Of a stretch of DNA of 64,000 bases, positions 38,787-48,068 are shown in pieces. The stretch covers positions 1 to 64,000 of the forward strand of contig NZ_FTMZ01000007.1 in NCBI RefSeq assembly GCF_900156335.1. The letters are read 5' to 3'. Numbering within the stretch: position 1 is the stretch's first letter; the number at the start of each line of letters is the position of its first letter. Source of the stretch: Sphaerotilus natans (GTDB taxonomy: Bacteria; Pseudomonadota; Gammaproteobacteria; Burkholderiales; Burkholderiaceae_C). Under the pieces are notes generated by a model. That model had not been told where the DNA came from and made no database searches. It worked only from the letters and a program-made list of their open reading frames with translations. The position numbers and the translations under genes are program-made.

Positions 38787-40271
38787 ATGCCGACACGCCC
38801 CCCGACGATGTCCCGCCCCCTGATGTCCCCATTTCCGATCCTGCCAGCGGCCCCACGGCGGCGCCTGCGGCTGGGCGCAATCGCGCTCGCGCCGACCCCC
38901 GCGGTCGCCAGTGCCGCACCCGGCTGGCAGCTCGAGGTCGACAGCCTGCTCGGCCCGGTCTGGGCCTGGTCGCTGCTGGTGCTGATGGCCACGATCGTCG
39001 CGCTGATGGCGGTCTACACCGTGCGCCACTACGGCTTCACGCTCAACCGCATGTTCGGCCGCCAGCGCCACCCCTACGCCAGCCTGGTCAGCGCCGACTG
39101 GCCGCGGGTGACGATCTTCGTGGCCGCGCACAACGAAGAAGCCGTCATCGAGGACTGCCTGGTCAACCTGATGGGCGTCGACTATCCTCAGGACCGCATG
39201 ATCGTCGTGCCGGTCAACGACCGCTCGAAGGACCGCACCCGCGAGATCATCGACGCGGTGGTCGAGCGCTATCCCGGCCGCATCCGCCCCTTCCACCGCA
39301 CCGACGGCAAGCCGGGCAAGGCCGCGGCGCTGAAGGACGCCACCGAGACGGTGGACACCGACTTCATCATCGTCTTCGACGCCGACTACCTGCCCTCCAA
39401 GGGCCTGATCCGGCGGCTGATGGCGCCCTTCTTCGACCCGGAGGTCGGCGCTGTGATGGGCCGGGTGGTGCCGCAGAACTGCGGCGCCAACCTGCTGACG
39501 CGGCTGCTGGACCTGGAGCGCTCCGGCGGCTACCAGGTGGACCAGCAGGCGCGCATGAACCTCGGGCTGGTGCCGCAGTACGGCGGCACGGTGGGCGGCA
39601 TCCGGATCGCGGCGCTGCACTCGGTCGGCGGCTGGCATGACGACGTGCTGGCCGAGGACACCGATCTCACCTACCGGCTGCTGCTGGGCGGCTGGAAGAC
39701 CATCTACCAGAACCGGGCCGAATGCTACGAGGAGGTGCCGCAGAGCTGGGCGGTGCGCACCCGCCAGATCAAGCGCTGGGCCAAGGGCCACAACCAGGCG
39801 ATGTGGCGCCACACGGTGGGCTGCCTGACGCAGCCCGACCTGAGCTGGCGCGAGCGCACCGACGGCGCGCTGCTGCTGGGCGTCTACCTGATGGCGCCGG
39901 TGCTGCTGCTGGGCTGGCTGGTGAGCCTGCTGATGTACTTCACCGTCTCGGTGGCCTGGAGCGCACCGGCCCTGGTGGTGCTGGCCTTCATGACGCACGG
40001 CGCGCTGGGCAACTTCGCCGCCTTCTACGAGATCGCGGCGGCCACCCACATGGACCGCTCGGGCAACCGGGTGCGGCTGCTGGCCTTCAACTGGCTGGGC
40101 TTCATCGTCAGCGCGATGGCGATCTCGCGCGGGGTGCTCGAGCAGGTGGTGCTCGACCGCCTGGGCACGCCGCAGCTCAAGTGGGACAAGACCGCGCGCT
40201 ACCGCAGCGCGCCGGCCCGCGCGCCGGGCGCAGCCGCCCAGCCGGGCACCCCGCCGGGAGCGCAGCCATGA
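38787..40271 (+). CDS. Processive family 2 glycosyltransferase (polysaccharide synthase)
   Basis: A 494-residue inner-membrane synthase. One helix precedes the GT-A domain (about residues 55-80) and three or four follow it (360-450). The GT2 domain has VTIFVAAHNEEAVIEDCL, VNDRSKDRTREIID, FDADYLP (near 198), AEDTDLTYRL (near 290) and QIKRWAKGHNQ (near 327). The ED and QxxRW motifs mark a processive enzyme that elongates and exports a chain, as in cellulose, hyaluronan and PgaC synthases. No PilZ domain is fused. It is the first gene of the locus, and its stop overlaps the next ATG (ATGA). From the neighbouring 2-epimerase the donor could be UDP-GlcNAc or UDP-ManNAc. Confidence 0.9.
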   Translation: MPTRPPTMSRPLMSPFPILPAAPRRRLRLGAIALAPTPAVASAAPGWQLEVDSLLGPVWAWSLLVLMATIVALMAVYTVRHYGFTLNRMFGRQRHPYASLVSADWPRVTIFVAAHNEEAVIEDCLVNLMGVDYPQDRMIVVPVNDRSKDRTREIIDAVVERYPGRIRPFHRTDGKPGKAAALKDATETVDTDFIIVFDADYLPSKGLIRRLMAPFFDPEVGAVMGRVVPQNCGANLLTRLLDLERSGGYQVDQQARMNLGLVPQYGGTVGGIRIAALHSVGGWHDDVLAEDTDLTYRLLLGGWKTIYQNRAECYEEVPQSWAVRTRQIKRWAKGHNQAMWRHTVGCLTQPDLSWRERTDGALLLGVYLMAPVLLLGWLVSLLMYFTVSVAWSAPALVVLAFMTHGALGNFAAFYEIAAATHMDRSGNRVRLLAFNWLGFIVSAMAISRGVLEQVVLDRLGTPQLKWDKTARYRSAPARAPGAAAQPGTPPGAQP

Positions 40272-41842
40272 AGATCACGCTGCTGCTGATCGGCCTGACG
40301 CTGCTGGTCATCGTGCTGCCGCTGCTGCCGGCGCTGCAGGAGTGGCGCCGCCCCAGCGATGTCACCCCGCTGCCGATCGACGAGGCCGACGCGCTCGAGC
40401 CCGACTACATGGCGCAGCGCTTCGGCCAGCGCCTGGACGACGCGGTCGACCGCGGCCTGATCGAGATCGGTGGCGTGCCGCTGGTGCATCTGCCGGCCGA
40501 GGCGGTGCGTGCGCCCTGGCCGCTCGACGAGCGCGAGGTGCGCAGCGGCCGCAGCCGCCGCATCTGGCACAGCGACGGCGACTGCCGTCTGCCCGAGCGC
40601 CTGCACGGCCTGGCCGAGATGTCCTGCGCCGGCACGATGCAGGCGGCTGCCGGCCACACCTACCGCGCGCTGCGCGCCCGCCAGGCGCTGCTGCTGCCCG
40701 AGCGGGTGCGGGTGCTGCGCTGGGCGCACGGCCGCCAGGTGGTGGTCGGCGACCGCGGCGTGCTGGCCGGGCGCATCAGCGCCGAGCACTCGCTGCTGAT
40801 CGGGCGCGAGGTGAGCTTCTCGCTGCTGCATGCGCCGGTGATCCGCTTCGCCGGTGCGGTCGATGCCGCGCATCGCCCGCACCCTGAAGGCCTGCCCGCC
40901 GCGCTCGGCCGGGCCGACGGGCTGCGCCCGGGCGCACCGGGCCAGCCGGCGCGGGTCGAGGGCGCGCTGATCGTGGCCGCGCTGCGCCACTGGGACAGCG
41001 ACCTCGATGTCGACGGCCATGTGACGATCGGCGAGGGCTGCCACGGCCAGGGCCGGCTGCGCGCCACCGGCGCGGTCCAGGTCGGCGCCGGCGCGGTGCT
41101 GGCGGGCAGCCTGGCCGCCGTCGGCGAGATCTACATCGCCGCCGGGGCCGAGGTGCAGGGCTCGGTGATTTCCGAGAGCACGATCGTGCTGGGCGCGGGC
41201 TGCGTCATCGGCCTGCCCGGCACGCATGCGACGGTGCGCGCGCCACGGATCGAGGTCGGCAAGGGCACGGTGGTGCACGGCACCGTCTGGGCCGGCCAGC
41301 GCCGCATCGACATCGACACCGCGCCGCCCGGAGCCGCGGTGATCGGCTATGACACGCCGGTGCGCTGGGACCACATCGCCCGCCGCGGCCTGGCCACGGC
41401 GTCGCTCGTGCTGGCGCCGCGCTCGCATCACCAGGGCGACCTGGTCTGCCAGGGAGACCTGGAGATCGGCGCACGCAGCCGCATCCAGGGCAGCCTGAAG
41501 GCGCATGGCGACCTGGCCATCGGCGCGGGCACGCACATCGACGGCACGCTGGTCTCGCCCGGCGAGATCGTGCTGGGCGCGGGCAGCCACATCGCCGGCT
41601 CGGTGATGTCGGAGGAGGCGGTGGTGCTCGGCCCGGGCTGCGTCGTCGGCTCGCCGCAGCAGCCGGCCACCGTCTGCGCGCCGCGCATCGAAGTCGCGCT
41701 CGGCGTGGTGGTGCACGGCACCGTCTGGGCCGGCAGCAGCGGCGACGCGCCCTCGCCGCTGCTGGACACCGGCGGCCGCGACGACGAGGCGCTCGACGAG
41801 CGCACGCCGCTGGCGCCGCTGCCCGGCCAGGCCGCCGCCTGA
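40268..41842 (+). CDS. Bactofilin-like beta-helix protein with a duplicated domain and membrane anchor
   Basis: A 524-residue protein. The N-terminal helix (MKITLLLIGLTLLVIVLPLL) anchors it in the membrane. A middle region of about 220 residues is not recognised. The C-terminal half is built of short parallel beta-helix turns (IGEGCHGQGRLRATGAVQVG, AGAEVQGSVISESTIVLGAG), as in polymer-forming bactofilins. The region is duplicated: residues about 245-343 and 388-489 both run through GSV.SE..VVLG.GCV.G to RIEV.....VHGTVWAG. It could form a scaffold that organises the synthase. Coupled to the GT2 gene by ATGA overlap. Function is inferred from fold and position. Confidence 0.75.
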   Translation: MKITLLLIGLTLLVIVLPLLPALQEWRRPSDVTPLPIDEADALEPDYMAQRFGQRLDDAVDRGLIEIGGVPLVHLPAEAVRAPWPLDEREVRSGRSRRIWHSDGDCRLPERLHGLAEMSCAGTMQAAAGHTYRALRARQALLLPERVRVLRWAHGRQVVVGDRGVLAGRISAEHSLLIGREVSFSLLHAPVIRFAGAVDAAHRPHPEGLPAALGRADGLRPGAPGQPARVEGALIVAALRHWDSDLDVDGHVTIGEGCHGQGRLRATGAVQVGAGAVLAGSLAAVGEIYIAAGAEVQGSVISESTIVLGAGCVIGLPGTHATVRAPRIEVGKGTVVHGTVWAGQRRIDIDTAPPGAAVIGYDTPVRWDHIARRGLATASLVLAPRSHHQGDLVCQGDLEIGARSRIQGSLKAHGDLAIGAGTHIDGTLVSPGEIVLGAGSHIAGSVMSEEAVVLGPGCVVGSPQQPATVCAPRIEVALGVVVHGTVWAGSSGDAPSPLLDTGGRDDEALDERTPLAPLPGQAAA

Positions 41843-41875
41843 CCCGCACGACCCGCCTGACGGCCCATCGCATCC

Positions 41876-43813
41876 ATGACTGACCCCCGCTCCTCGCCCC
41901 GCCCCGCCCGCTCCGCCGGCCTGTCCCTGCTCGCCCTGTCCCGTGCGGGCTGGCAGCGTGTCGGCGTCGTGCTGCTGCTGGTCGGGGCGGCTGCGGCCAC
42001 CCACTGGCATTTCCGCCAGGACAGCGCCGCGCCGGCCCGCAGCACCCGGCTGATCCTGGTGCTGCCGGACACCGAGGCGGCCGACCCGGCGCCGCAGGCC
42101 GCCTGGCAGAACGCCGCCGACGAGCTCGGCCTGAAGCTCGAGCCGATGAGCGCCTCCGAGCTGGTGCGCCAACGCGGCGAGGGCCGCGGCGACGCGCTGA
42201 TCCTGCCCGACGCCCTGCATCGCCGCATGAGCGACGCGCTGGCGATGACGCTGCGCGAGCGGGTGCGCGCCGGCGACCGGCTGATGCTGGTGCATGACGC
42301 CGGCCTGCAGGACATCGACGGCCGCTACCGCGCGGAGCGCTCGCGCCTGTCCGATCTGGCCGGCGTCGACTACGGGCTCTACGGCGAGCTCGGCGCCGGC
42401 ATGCTGCGCGAGACCGAGGTGCAGGTGCAGCCGGGCCAGATCGCTGCGCTGGGCCTGCCGCCAGGCAAGCTGGTGCGCGGCGCGGACGACCTGCCCTACA
42501 GCCGCTACCGCCCCGACCCGGGCCCGGATGGCGAGGCGCTGCCGGTGCTGGCCGGCTACCGCTACGGCCGGATGCGCCATGCCAGCTTCGTCACCCGCGG
42601 CACCTTCGACGGCACGGTGCTGATGCAGGCGCCCGACGGCAGCCTGATCGCCGGCGAGCGAGCGGCCGGCCGCGGCCAGGTGTTGTTCGTCAACCTGCCG
42701 CTGACCCCGCTGAAGCTGGCCACCGACGGCCTGCTGCTGCACGGCTTCCTGCAGCATTTCGCCCGCGACCTGGCCGGCCAGGCCCAGCTCGCCGCGGTGC
42801 CGGACGGCATCGGCGCGGTGGTGATGAACTGGCACATCGACGACCGCAAGGCACTGCCGGCGCTGGAGCGCGCCGACGAGCTGGGCGCCTTCGCCAAGGG
42901 GCTCGGGCCGTACTCGATCCATCTGACGGTCGGCCCGGATGTCGACCAGCCCGGCGACGGCCGCGGCATGGATCTGGCGACCAACCCGCAGGCGCAGGCC
43001 TGGGTGCGCCGCCTCGCCGCCGAGGGCCACGAGATCGGCAGCCATGGCGGCTGGATCCACAACTGGTTCGCGGCCAACCTCGACACGATGGAGCGCGAGG
43101 CCGCCGAGGCGATGATCGACCGCAACTCGCTGCTGCTGACGCAGTTCTCCGGCCGACCGGTGCGCGAGTACTCCGCGCCGGTGGGTCATCACCCGGCCTG
43201 GGTGACCGGCTGGCTGCGCCAGCGCGAGATCCGCGCCTTCTACTTCACCGGCGACACCGGCATGGCGCCGACCCGCAGCTTCCAGGACGGCCAGCGCCCG
43301 CGCCCCGACATCTGGAGCTTTCCGGTGCTGGGCTTCGGCCGCCATGCCTCCTTCGAGGAGGCACGCGCGGCCGGCACGCCGGAGCAGGTCATCGCCGACT
43401 GGCTCGACGAGGTCTCCGACTTCTGCGCCGAGCAGGGCACGCTGCGGCTGGTCTATTTCCATCCCTTCGGCCTGGTGATGTATCCGCAGGCCTTCCAGGA
43501 ATGGCTGCGCCACAGCCGCGAGCTGACCGAGGCCGGCCGGCTGCGCTGGATGACGATGGCGCAGTACAGCCAGTTCGCCAACCGGCGCCTGCGCACCGTC
43601 TGGTCGCTGGCCCCCGAGGGCCGCCAGCTGCAGCTGCAGGCGCGTCACCCCGAGTCGCTCGAGGGCATGACCTGGCTGCTGCCGGCCGCACGCTACGACC
43701 GGCCGGTGGTGCTCAGCGGCAGCGCGCAGGTCGATCGCAGCGGCACGCAGTGGCGGGTGCGCGCCGCCGACGGCCGCGCGCTGAAGGTGCGCGTCGACCC
43801 GGTCCCCGCCTGA
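41876..43813 (+). CDS. CE4-like polysaccharide deacetylase, membrane-anchored
   Basis: A 645-residue protein with an N-terminal helix (about 26-42). Its first 300 residues resemble a glutamine-amidotransferase-like or DUF4350-type fold (LILVLPDTEAADPAPQ, RAGDRLMLVHDAGLQD, GRGQVLFVNLPLTPLKLATD). The deacetylase domain begins near residue 310, with the Asp pair in NWHIDDRKAL (322-323), the metal His pair in GHEIGSHGGW (385, 390) and SAPVG (433-437), where the usual RxPxG stands. The last 100 residues are beta-rich. It probably de-N-acetylates the polymer in the periplasm. A second, longer paralogue closes the locus. Confidence 0.8.
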   Translation: MTDPRSSPRPARSAGLSLLALSRAGWQRVGVVLLLVGAAAATHWHFRQDSAAPARSTRLILVLPDTEAADPAPQAAWQNAADELGLKLEPMSASELVRQRGEGRGDALILPDALHRRMSDALAMTLRERVRAGDRLMLVHDAGLQDIDGRYRAERSRLSDLAGVDYGLYGELGAGMLRETEVQVQPGQIAALGLPPGKLVRGADDLPYSRYRPDPGPDGEALPVLAGYRYGRMRHASFVTRGTFDGTVLMQAPDGSLIAGERAAGRGQVLFVNLPLTPLKLATDGLLLHGFLQHFARDLAGQAQLAAVPDGIGAVVMNWHIDDRKALPALERADELGAFAKGLGPYSIHLTVGPDVDQPGDGRGMDLATNPQAQAWVRRLAAEGHEIGSHGGWIHNWFAANLDTMEREAAEAMIDRNSLLLTQFSGRPVREYSAPVGHHPAWVTGWLRQREIRAFYFTGDTGMAPTRSFQDGQRPRPDIWSFPVLGFGRHASFEEARAAGTPEQVIADWLDEVSDFCAEQGTLRLVYFHPFGLVMYPQAFQEWLRHSRELTEAGRLRWMTMAQYSQFANRRLRTVWSLAPEGRQLQLQARHPESLEGMTWLLPAARYDRPVVLSGSAQVDRSGTQWRVRAADGRALKVRVDPVPA

Positions 43814-43863
43814 AGCCTGAATCCGCCCCGAATCCATCACGAAAACCCAGAGAGAGCCTCCCG

Positions 43864-45045
43864 ATGAACCCGAGCCCCTCCCCCGCCCCGATCCTCATCT
43901 CCGTCGGCACCCGTCCCGAGATCATCAAGATGGCGCCGCTGCACGCCGAGCTGCGCCGCCGCGGCCTGCCGGTGGCCTGGGTGCACACCGGCCAGCATCG
44001 TGAAATGGCCCAGCCGCTGTACGAGTTCTTCGGCATCGAGCCGGAGCACGAGGTCGAGCTGGCGCGCCGCAGCGGCGAGCTCTCGCACCTGAACGCGCTG
44101 CTGCTCGAAGGGCTGGCGGCGGTGTTCGAGCGCACCCGCCCGGCGGCGGTGCTGGTGCACGGCGACACCACCAGCACGCTGGCCTCGGCGCAGGCGGCCT
44201 TCTACCAGGGCGTGCCGGTCGGCCATGTCGAGGCGGGCCTGCGCACCTTCAACCACCGCGAGCCCTTCCCCGAGGAGATGAACCGCGAGCTGACCGCGCG
44301 GCTGTCGCGCTGGCACTTCTCGCCGACCGGCCGCGCGGCCGGCAACCTCGAGCGCGAGGGCATCCGCGCCGGCGTGCATGTGGTGGGCAACACCGCGGTG
44401 GACGCCGCGCTGCAGGGCACCGCGCGGGTGGACGCGCTGCTGGCCGCGGGCGCGCCGGTGCTGCCGGCTGCGCTGGAGCCGCTGCGCCAGGGCCTGGCGC
44501 TGGCGAAGTGGCGCCTGATCACCGTGACCGCGCACCGGCGCGAGAACTGGGGCGAGGGCATCGCCTCGATCGCGCAGGCGGTGGCGCAGCTGCTGGAGGC
44601 GCACCCGGACGTCGCGGTGGTCTGGCCGGTGCACGGCAACCCGGCGGTGCGCGACGCGGTCCATGCCGAGCTGGCGGCGAAGGTGCCGGCGCTCGAAGGC
44701 CGGCTGACGCTGTGCGAGCCGCTCGACTACCCCGCGCTGCTGTGGTGCCTGCACCGCAGCGTGCTGGCGCTGACCGACTCCGGCGGCATCCAGGAGGAAG
44801 GCGCGGCGCTGTCCTGCCCGGTGCTGGTGCTGCGCAACACCACGGAGCGCCCCGAGCTGATCGACGCCGGCGCCGGCCTGATCGTCGGCACCGACCGCGC
44901 GCGCATCGTCTCGACCGTCTCGGGCCTGCTCGCCGAGCCGGACGGCGCCGGCCTGCAGCGCATGCGCGACGCCACCAACCCCTTCGGCGACGGCACCACC
45001 GCGCGGCAGATCGCCGACGTGCTGCAGCGCGACCTCGGCCTGTGA
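43864..45045 (+). CDS. wecB: UDP-N-acetylglucosamine 2-epimerase (non-hydrolysing)
   Basis: A 393-residue cytosolic enzyme that interconverts UDP-GlcNAc and UDP-ManNAc. Motifs are GTRPEIIKMAPLHAELRRR, VHGDTTSTLASAQAAFY, GHVEAGLRTFNHREPFPEEM, VTAHRRENWGEGI and LTDSGGIQEEGAALSCPVLV, all typical of WecB/MnaA. Its place inside the locus suggests that ManNAc or a derivative is a building block. No UDP-ManNAc dehydrogenase (wecC) is adjacent, so the sugar is not obviously oxidised to the uronic acid. Its stop overlaps a GTG that could start the next gene. Confidence 0.95.
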   Translation: MNPSPSPAPILISVGTRPEIIKMAPLHAELRRRGLPVAWVHTGQHREMAQPLYEFFGIEPEHEVELARRSGELSHLNALLLEGLAAVFERTRPAAVLVHGDTTSTLASAQAAFYQGVPVGHVEAGLRTFNHREPFPEEMNRELTARLSRWHFSPTGRAAGNLEREGIRAGVHVVGNTAVDAALQGTARVDALLAAGAPVLPAALEPLRQGLALAKWRLITVTAHRRENWGEGIASIAQAVAQLLEAHPDVAVVWPVHGNPAVRDAVHAELAAKVPALEGRLTLCEPLDYPALLWCLHRSVLALTDSGGIQEEGAALSCPVLVLRNTTERPELIDAGAGLIVGTDRARIVSTVSGLLAEPDGAGLQRMRDATNPFGDGTTARQIADVLQRDLGL

Positions 45046-45065
45046 GACGCGCCGCCGGCAACCCG

Positions 45066-45863
45066 ATGACCCTGACGATGAAGACATCCCTCCCCCGCCT
45101 CGGCCGGCCGCTGCTGGCCGGCCTGCTGGCCGCCGCGGCGGCGCTGCCGGCCGCCGCGGGCGACCTGATCGAGATCGGCGGCAGCGCCAGCCGCTACAGC
45201 GCCGGCCTGCCCGACGGCGGCAGCGCCCACCTGCGCGGCAGCTGGGCCTTCGGCACGGGCACGGTGGTCAACGCCGAGCTGCTGGGCGAGCGCAAGTTCG
45301 ACGCCCGCGGCGGCGTGGCCTCGGCCGGCGTGACGCGCACGATCGACGAGGACTGGTTCGCCAGCGCCGCGCTGGCCGGCGGCTGGGGCGGACCGAACTG
45401 GAACCGCACGCGCGTCGACGCCGCGGTCTCGCGCAAGTGGGGCGCCGAGCGCCGCTGGATCACCACGCTGGGCGGCTACCACGCCCGCTTCGACGCCGGC
45501 CGCAGCGACAGCGGCCTGAAGATCTCGGCGAACTACTACGCCAACCACTTCGCGGTCTTCGAGCTGGGAGCGACCCTCAACCGCAGCCGCCCGGGCAACG
45601 TCGGCTCGACCATGCCCTGGCTGGCGGTGACGCTGGGCGCGCCGGGCGTGCAGACCCTGGCGCTGCGCGTCTCGCATGGCCGCGAGGCCTGGCTGGTGCT
45701 GGGCGACACCGCGCAGCCGGTCGACTTCGCCAGCACCACCGTCGGCGCCGACTGGCGCTGGTGGATCGCGCCCGACTGGGGCGTGGTGCTGCGCGCCGAG
45801 AGCTACCGCAATCCGAGCTACCGCCGCACCACGCTGGGCGGCGGCGTGTTCGTGCAGATGTGA
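45066..45863 (+). CDS. YaiO-like outer-membrane beta-barrel protein
   Basis: A 265-residue protein. Signal peptide MTLTMKTSLPRLGRPLLAGL continues to ALPAAAGDLIEIGG. The mature part is a run of alternating strands (ISANYYANHFAVFELGATLN, TLALRVSHGREAWLVLGDTA, DWGVVLRAESYRNPSYRRTT) ending in GGGVFVQM, with an aromatic residue near the C-terminus as in outer-membrane barrels. It resembles the YaiO_OMB domain. In the locus it is the only candidate for polymer exit across the outer membrane. A GTG at 45042, overlapping the wecB stop, is an alternative start. Confidence 0.8.
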   Translation: MTLTMKTSLPRLGRPLLAGLLAAAAALPAAAGDLIEIGGSASRYSAGLPDGGSAHLRGSWAFGTGTVVNAELLGERKFDARGGVASAGVTRTIDEDWFASAALAGGWGGPNWNRTRVDAAVSRKWGAERRWITTLGGYHARFDAGRSDSGLKISANYYANHFAVFELGATLNRSRPGNVGSTMPWLAVTLGAPGVQTLALRVSHGREAWLVLGDTAQPVDFASTTVGADWRWWIAPDWGVVLRAESYRNPSYRRTTLGGGVFVQM

Positions 45864-45876
45864 GGCCCGGGCCGCG

Positions 45877-46743
45877 ATGAGCAAGCTCCTGCGCCGGCTG
45901 CTGGGCCGCCCGGCCCCGCCCGACTTCCGCCACAGCCTGCAGCACTCGGTGCTGGGCGAGCTGCAGCACCATGGCCACCGTGGCGGCCGCATCGCGATGC
46001 ACCGATCGATCTGGGGCCTGCAGCTGCCACGCCAGCGCCTGTTCAAGGGCCTGCTGCTGGCCACGCTGCTGACGGCCGTGCTGGCGAGCCAGATCGATGC
46101 GGCCGGCCAGCTCTGGGGGCGCCAGCTGCTGTGGTGGCTGGAGCGTCTGGAGCTGTCGGGCCGCTTCCCCGCCGCGCTGCACCCGGCCGATCTGCCCTTC
46201 CTGATCGCCACGCCGGCCCTCGAGCTCTTCGTCGATCTGCCCTCGCCCCGCACGCTGGCCTTCAACGCGATCGGGGTGGTGGCGCTGTGGTGGGCGGCTG
46301 GGCTGCTGCCCGACGCGGGTCGTCCGGCGATGTACCTGCTGCGGCTGGCGGCCCTCATCCATGGCGCGGCGGTGCTGTTCTTCGTGCTGTGGCCGGCGAG
46401 CTTTCCGCACACCGCCCGTGAGCATGTCGGCAACGGCCTGCAGCAGATCTGGGTGCTGATGCTGCTGACGCCCTGGATCCATCTGCCGACCTTCTGGTTC
46501 TTCGAGGTGAGCTGGTGGGCGCGGCTCGGCGTCACGCTGCTGACCTGGGCCTGGCTGCTGCTGCTGGCGCCGCTGCTCTACGCCCTGCACGCGCTGGTGC
46601 TGCATCACGCCGGCCTGCTGGCGATGCCGCTGCTGCATCTGCTGTTCGGGGTGATGGTGGCCATCATCGGCTTCGTCGCGATCTACGGCTGGGCGATCAG
46701 CCTGGCCAACGCCCGCACGCTGCGGCGACTGGAGCCGCGATGA
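45877..46743 (+). CDS. Multi-pass inner-membrane protein of the polysaccharide locus
   Basis: A 288-residue protein. After a soluble start of about 55 residues rich in His and Arg (RHSLQHSVLGELQHHGHRGG), it has about six hydrophobic segments (LFKGLLLATLLTAVLA, LAFNAIGVVALWWAAGLL, LIHGAAVLFFVLWPASF, VTLLTWAWLLLLAPLLYAL and others). No known family is recognised. It follows the barrel gene by 13 bases and overlaps the next gene (ATGA). It might assist synthesis, acyl-group transfer or transport. Function unknown. Confidence 0.75.
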   Translation: MSKLLRRLLGRPAPPDFRHSLQHSVLGELQHHGHRGGRIAMHRSIWGLQLPRQRLFKGLLLATLLTAVLASQIDAAGQLWGRQLLWWLERLELSGRFPAALHPADLPFLIATPALELFVDLPSPRTLAFNAIGVVALWWAAGLLPDAGRPAMYLLRLAALIHGAAVLFFVLWPASFPHTAREHVGNGLQQIWVLMLLTPWIHLPTFWFFEVSWWARLGVTLLTWAWLLLLAPLLYALHALVLHHAGLLAMPLLHLLFGVMVAIIGFVAIYGWAISLANARTLRRLEPR

Positions 46744-47999
46744 GAAACCGCCTGAAGCCGATCCTGGCCGCGCTGGGCTTCAGCCTGGGCCTGGGCCTGG
46801 CGCTGCCAGGCCGCAGCAGCGCCGCGCCGAGCGCACCGCCGCTGGAGAGCGGCTGCGCCGCCGCTGCGCTGGTCGATCCGGCCTTTCGCGACGCGGCAGT
46901 GCTGATGATGCGCCGGCTGGTGGTGCGCGCGCCCGGCCAGATCAGCGACGGCGCGATCCGGCGCACGCTGTCGCCGGCGCATGTCGACGCCTCGGGCCGG
47001 TCCTGGCACCACATCGCCGCCTACGAGGCCAATCTCGGCCTGATCGGCGCGCTGCGCATCGACCCGACGCTGCGCAGCGAGGCGGCGCGCTGGCTGCGCT
47101 GGCAGATCCGCCATCTGCCGGTCGACGGCCAGGACCGCGGCGTGCTGTTCGACCGCTGGATCAGCGCCGACGGCCGCGAGATGACGGTCTGCCCGCCCGA
47201 CATCGAGCCGCGCCACTGCCGCCAGATCGACGCCACCGACAGCACCATCGCGTCGATGTTCCTGCTGGCGCAGGCCTATCTGCGCCACGGCGGCGACCCG
47301 GCGCTGCTGCGCGACCCGACGATCGAGCGGGCCTTTCGCCGCGCCGCCACCACGCTGGCGCAGCTGCAGCAGCCCGACGGGCTGAGCCACGCCAAGCTCG
47401 ATCACCCGGTCAGCTACCTGATGGATGCGGTCGAGGTGGCCGCGGGCTGGCGGGCGCTGGCCGCGCTGCAGCAGGAGGTCTGGAAGCAGCCGGCGGTGGC
47501 CGAGCTCAGCCGCGAGCGCGAGCGGCGCACCTGGCGCGGCATCGAGCAGGTGCTGTGGCAGCCGCAGGACGGGCTCTGGCTGACCAGCGCTGGCGCCACC
47601 CCGGTGCAGAGCGGGCGCTGGTATCCGGACGTGATGGCCCAGGCCTGGCCGCTGCTGTGGAGCCTGCCCGAGGACCGGCTCACCCGCGAGCGCGGCCGCC
47701 AGGCCTGGCAGCGCGTCTCGGCGCGCTGGCCGGAGTGGCCGCGCCGCAATGTCGATCCGGCCGGCTTCTGGTGGCCGGCCGCTGCGGTCGCCGCGCACTG
47801 CAGCGGTGACGGCCGCGCCGCCGCCGAGTGGGTGGCACGGGCGCGCACCGCCTGGCTGCGCCCGGACACGCCCTTCGCCTGGCCCTTCCAGGTCAGCGAC
47901 CTGCTGTGGCTGCTGTGGCTGGCCGAGCCCGGCCCGCCGCAGGCCCCGCTGCCCGAACCGCTGGACGCCGCGGCGCCGGCCAGCGGACGCAGGCCCTGA
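46740..47999 (+). CDS. Periplasmic (alpha/alpha)6-barrel-like protein, possible glycosidase or lyase
   Basis: A 419-residue exported protein with signal peptide ALGFSLGLGLALPGRSSAAP. The rest is helical with repeated WR/RW and aromatic patterns (RSWHHIAAYEANLGLIGALR, DATDSTIASMFLLAQAYLRH, DGLSHAKLDHPVSYLMDAVE, YPDVMAQAWPLLWSL, PFAWPFQVSDLLWLLWLAEP). This pattern resembles (alpha/alpha)6 toroid enzymes such as GH88/GH105-like hydrolases and six-hairpin glycosidases. Acidic residues in DATDST and YPDVMAQ could be catalytic. It may trim or release the polymer. The assignment is by fold impression only. Confidence 0.6.
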   Translation: MRNRLKPILAALGFSLGLGLALPGRSSAAPSAPPLESGCAAAALVDPAFRDAAVLMMRRLVVRAPGQISDGAIRRTLSPAHVDASGRSWHHIAAYEANLGLIGALRIDPTLRSEAARWLRWQIRHLPVDGQDRGVLFDRWISADGREMTVCPPDIEPRHCRQIDATDSTIASMFLLAQAYLRHGGDPALLRDPTIERAFRRAATTLAQLQQPDGLSHAKLDHPVSYLMDAVEVAAGWRALAALQQEVWKQPAVAELSRERERRTWRGIEQVLWQPQDGLWLTSAGATPVQSGRWYPDVMAQAWPLLWSLPEDRLTRERGRQAWQRVSARWPEWPRRNVDPAGFWWPAAAVAAHCSGDGRAAAEWVARARTAWLRPDTPFAWPFQVSDLLWLLWLAEPGPPQAPLPEPLDAAAPASGRRP

Positions 48000-48068
48000 A
48001 CCCCGCAGCCGCATCCCGCATCACGAATCCCGAGTCTTCCGACAACCACAGAGAGAGAGCAGACGATC

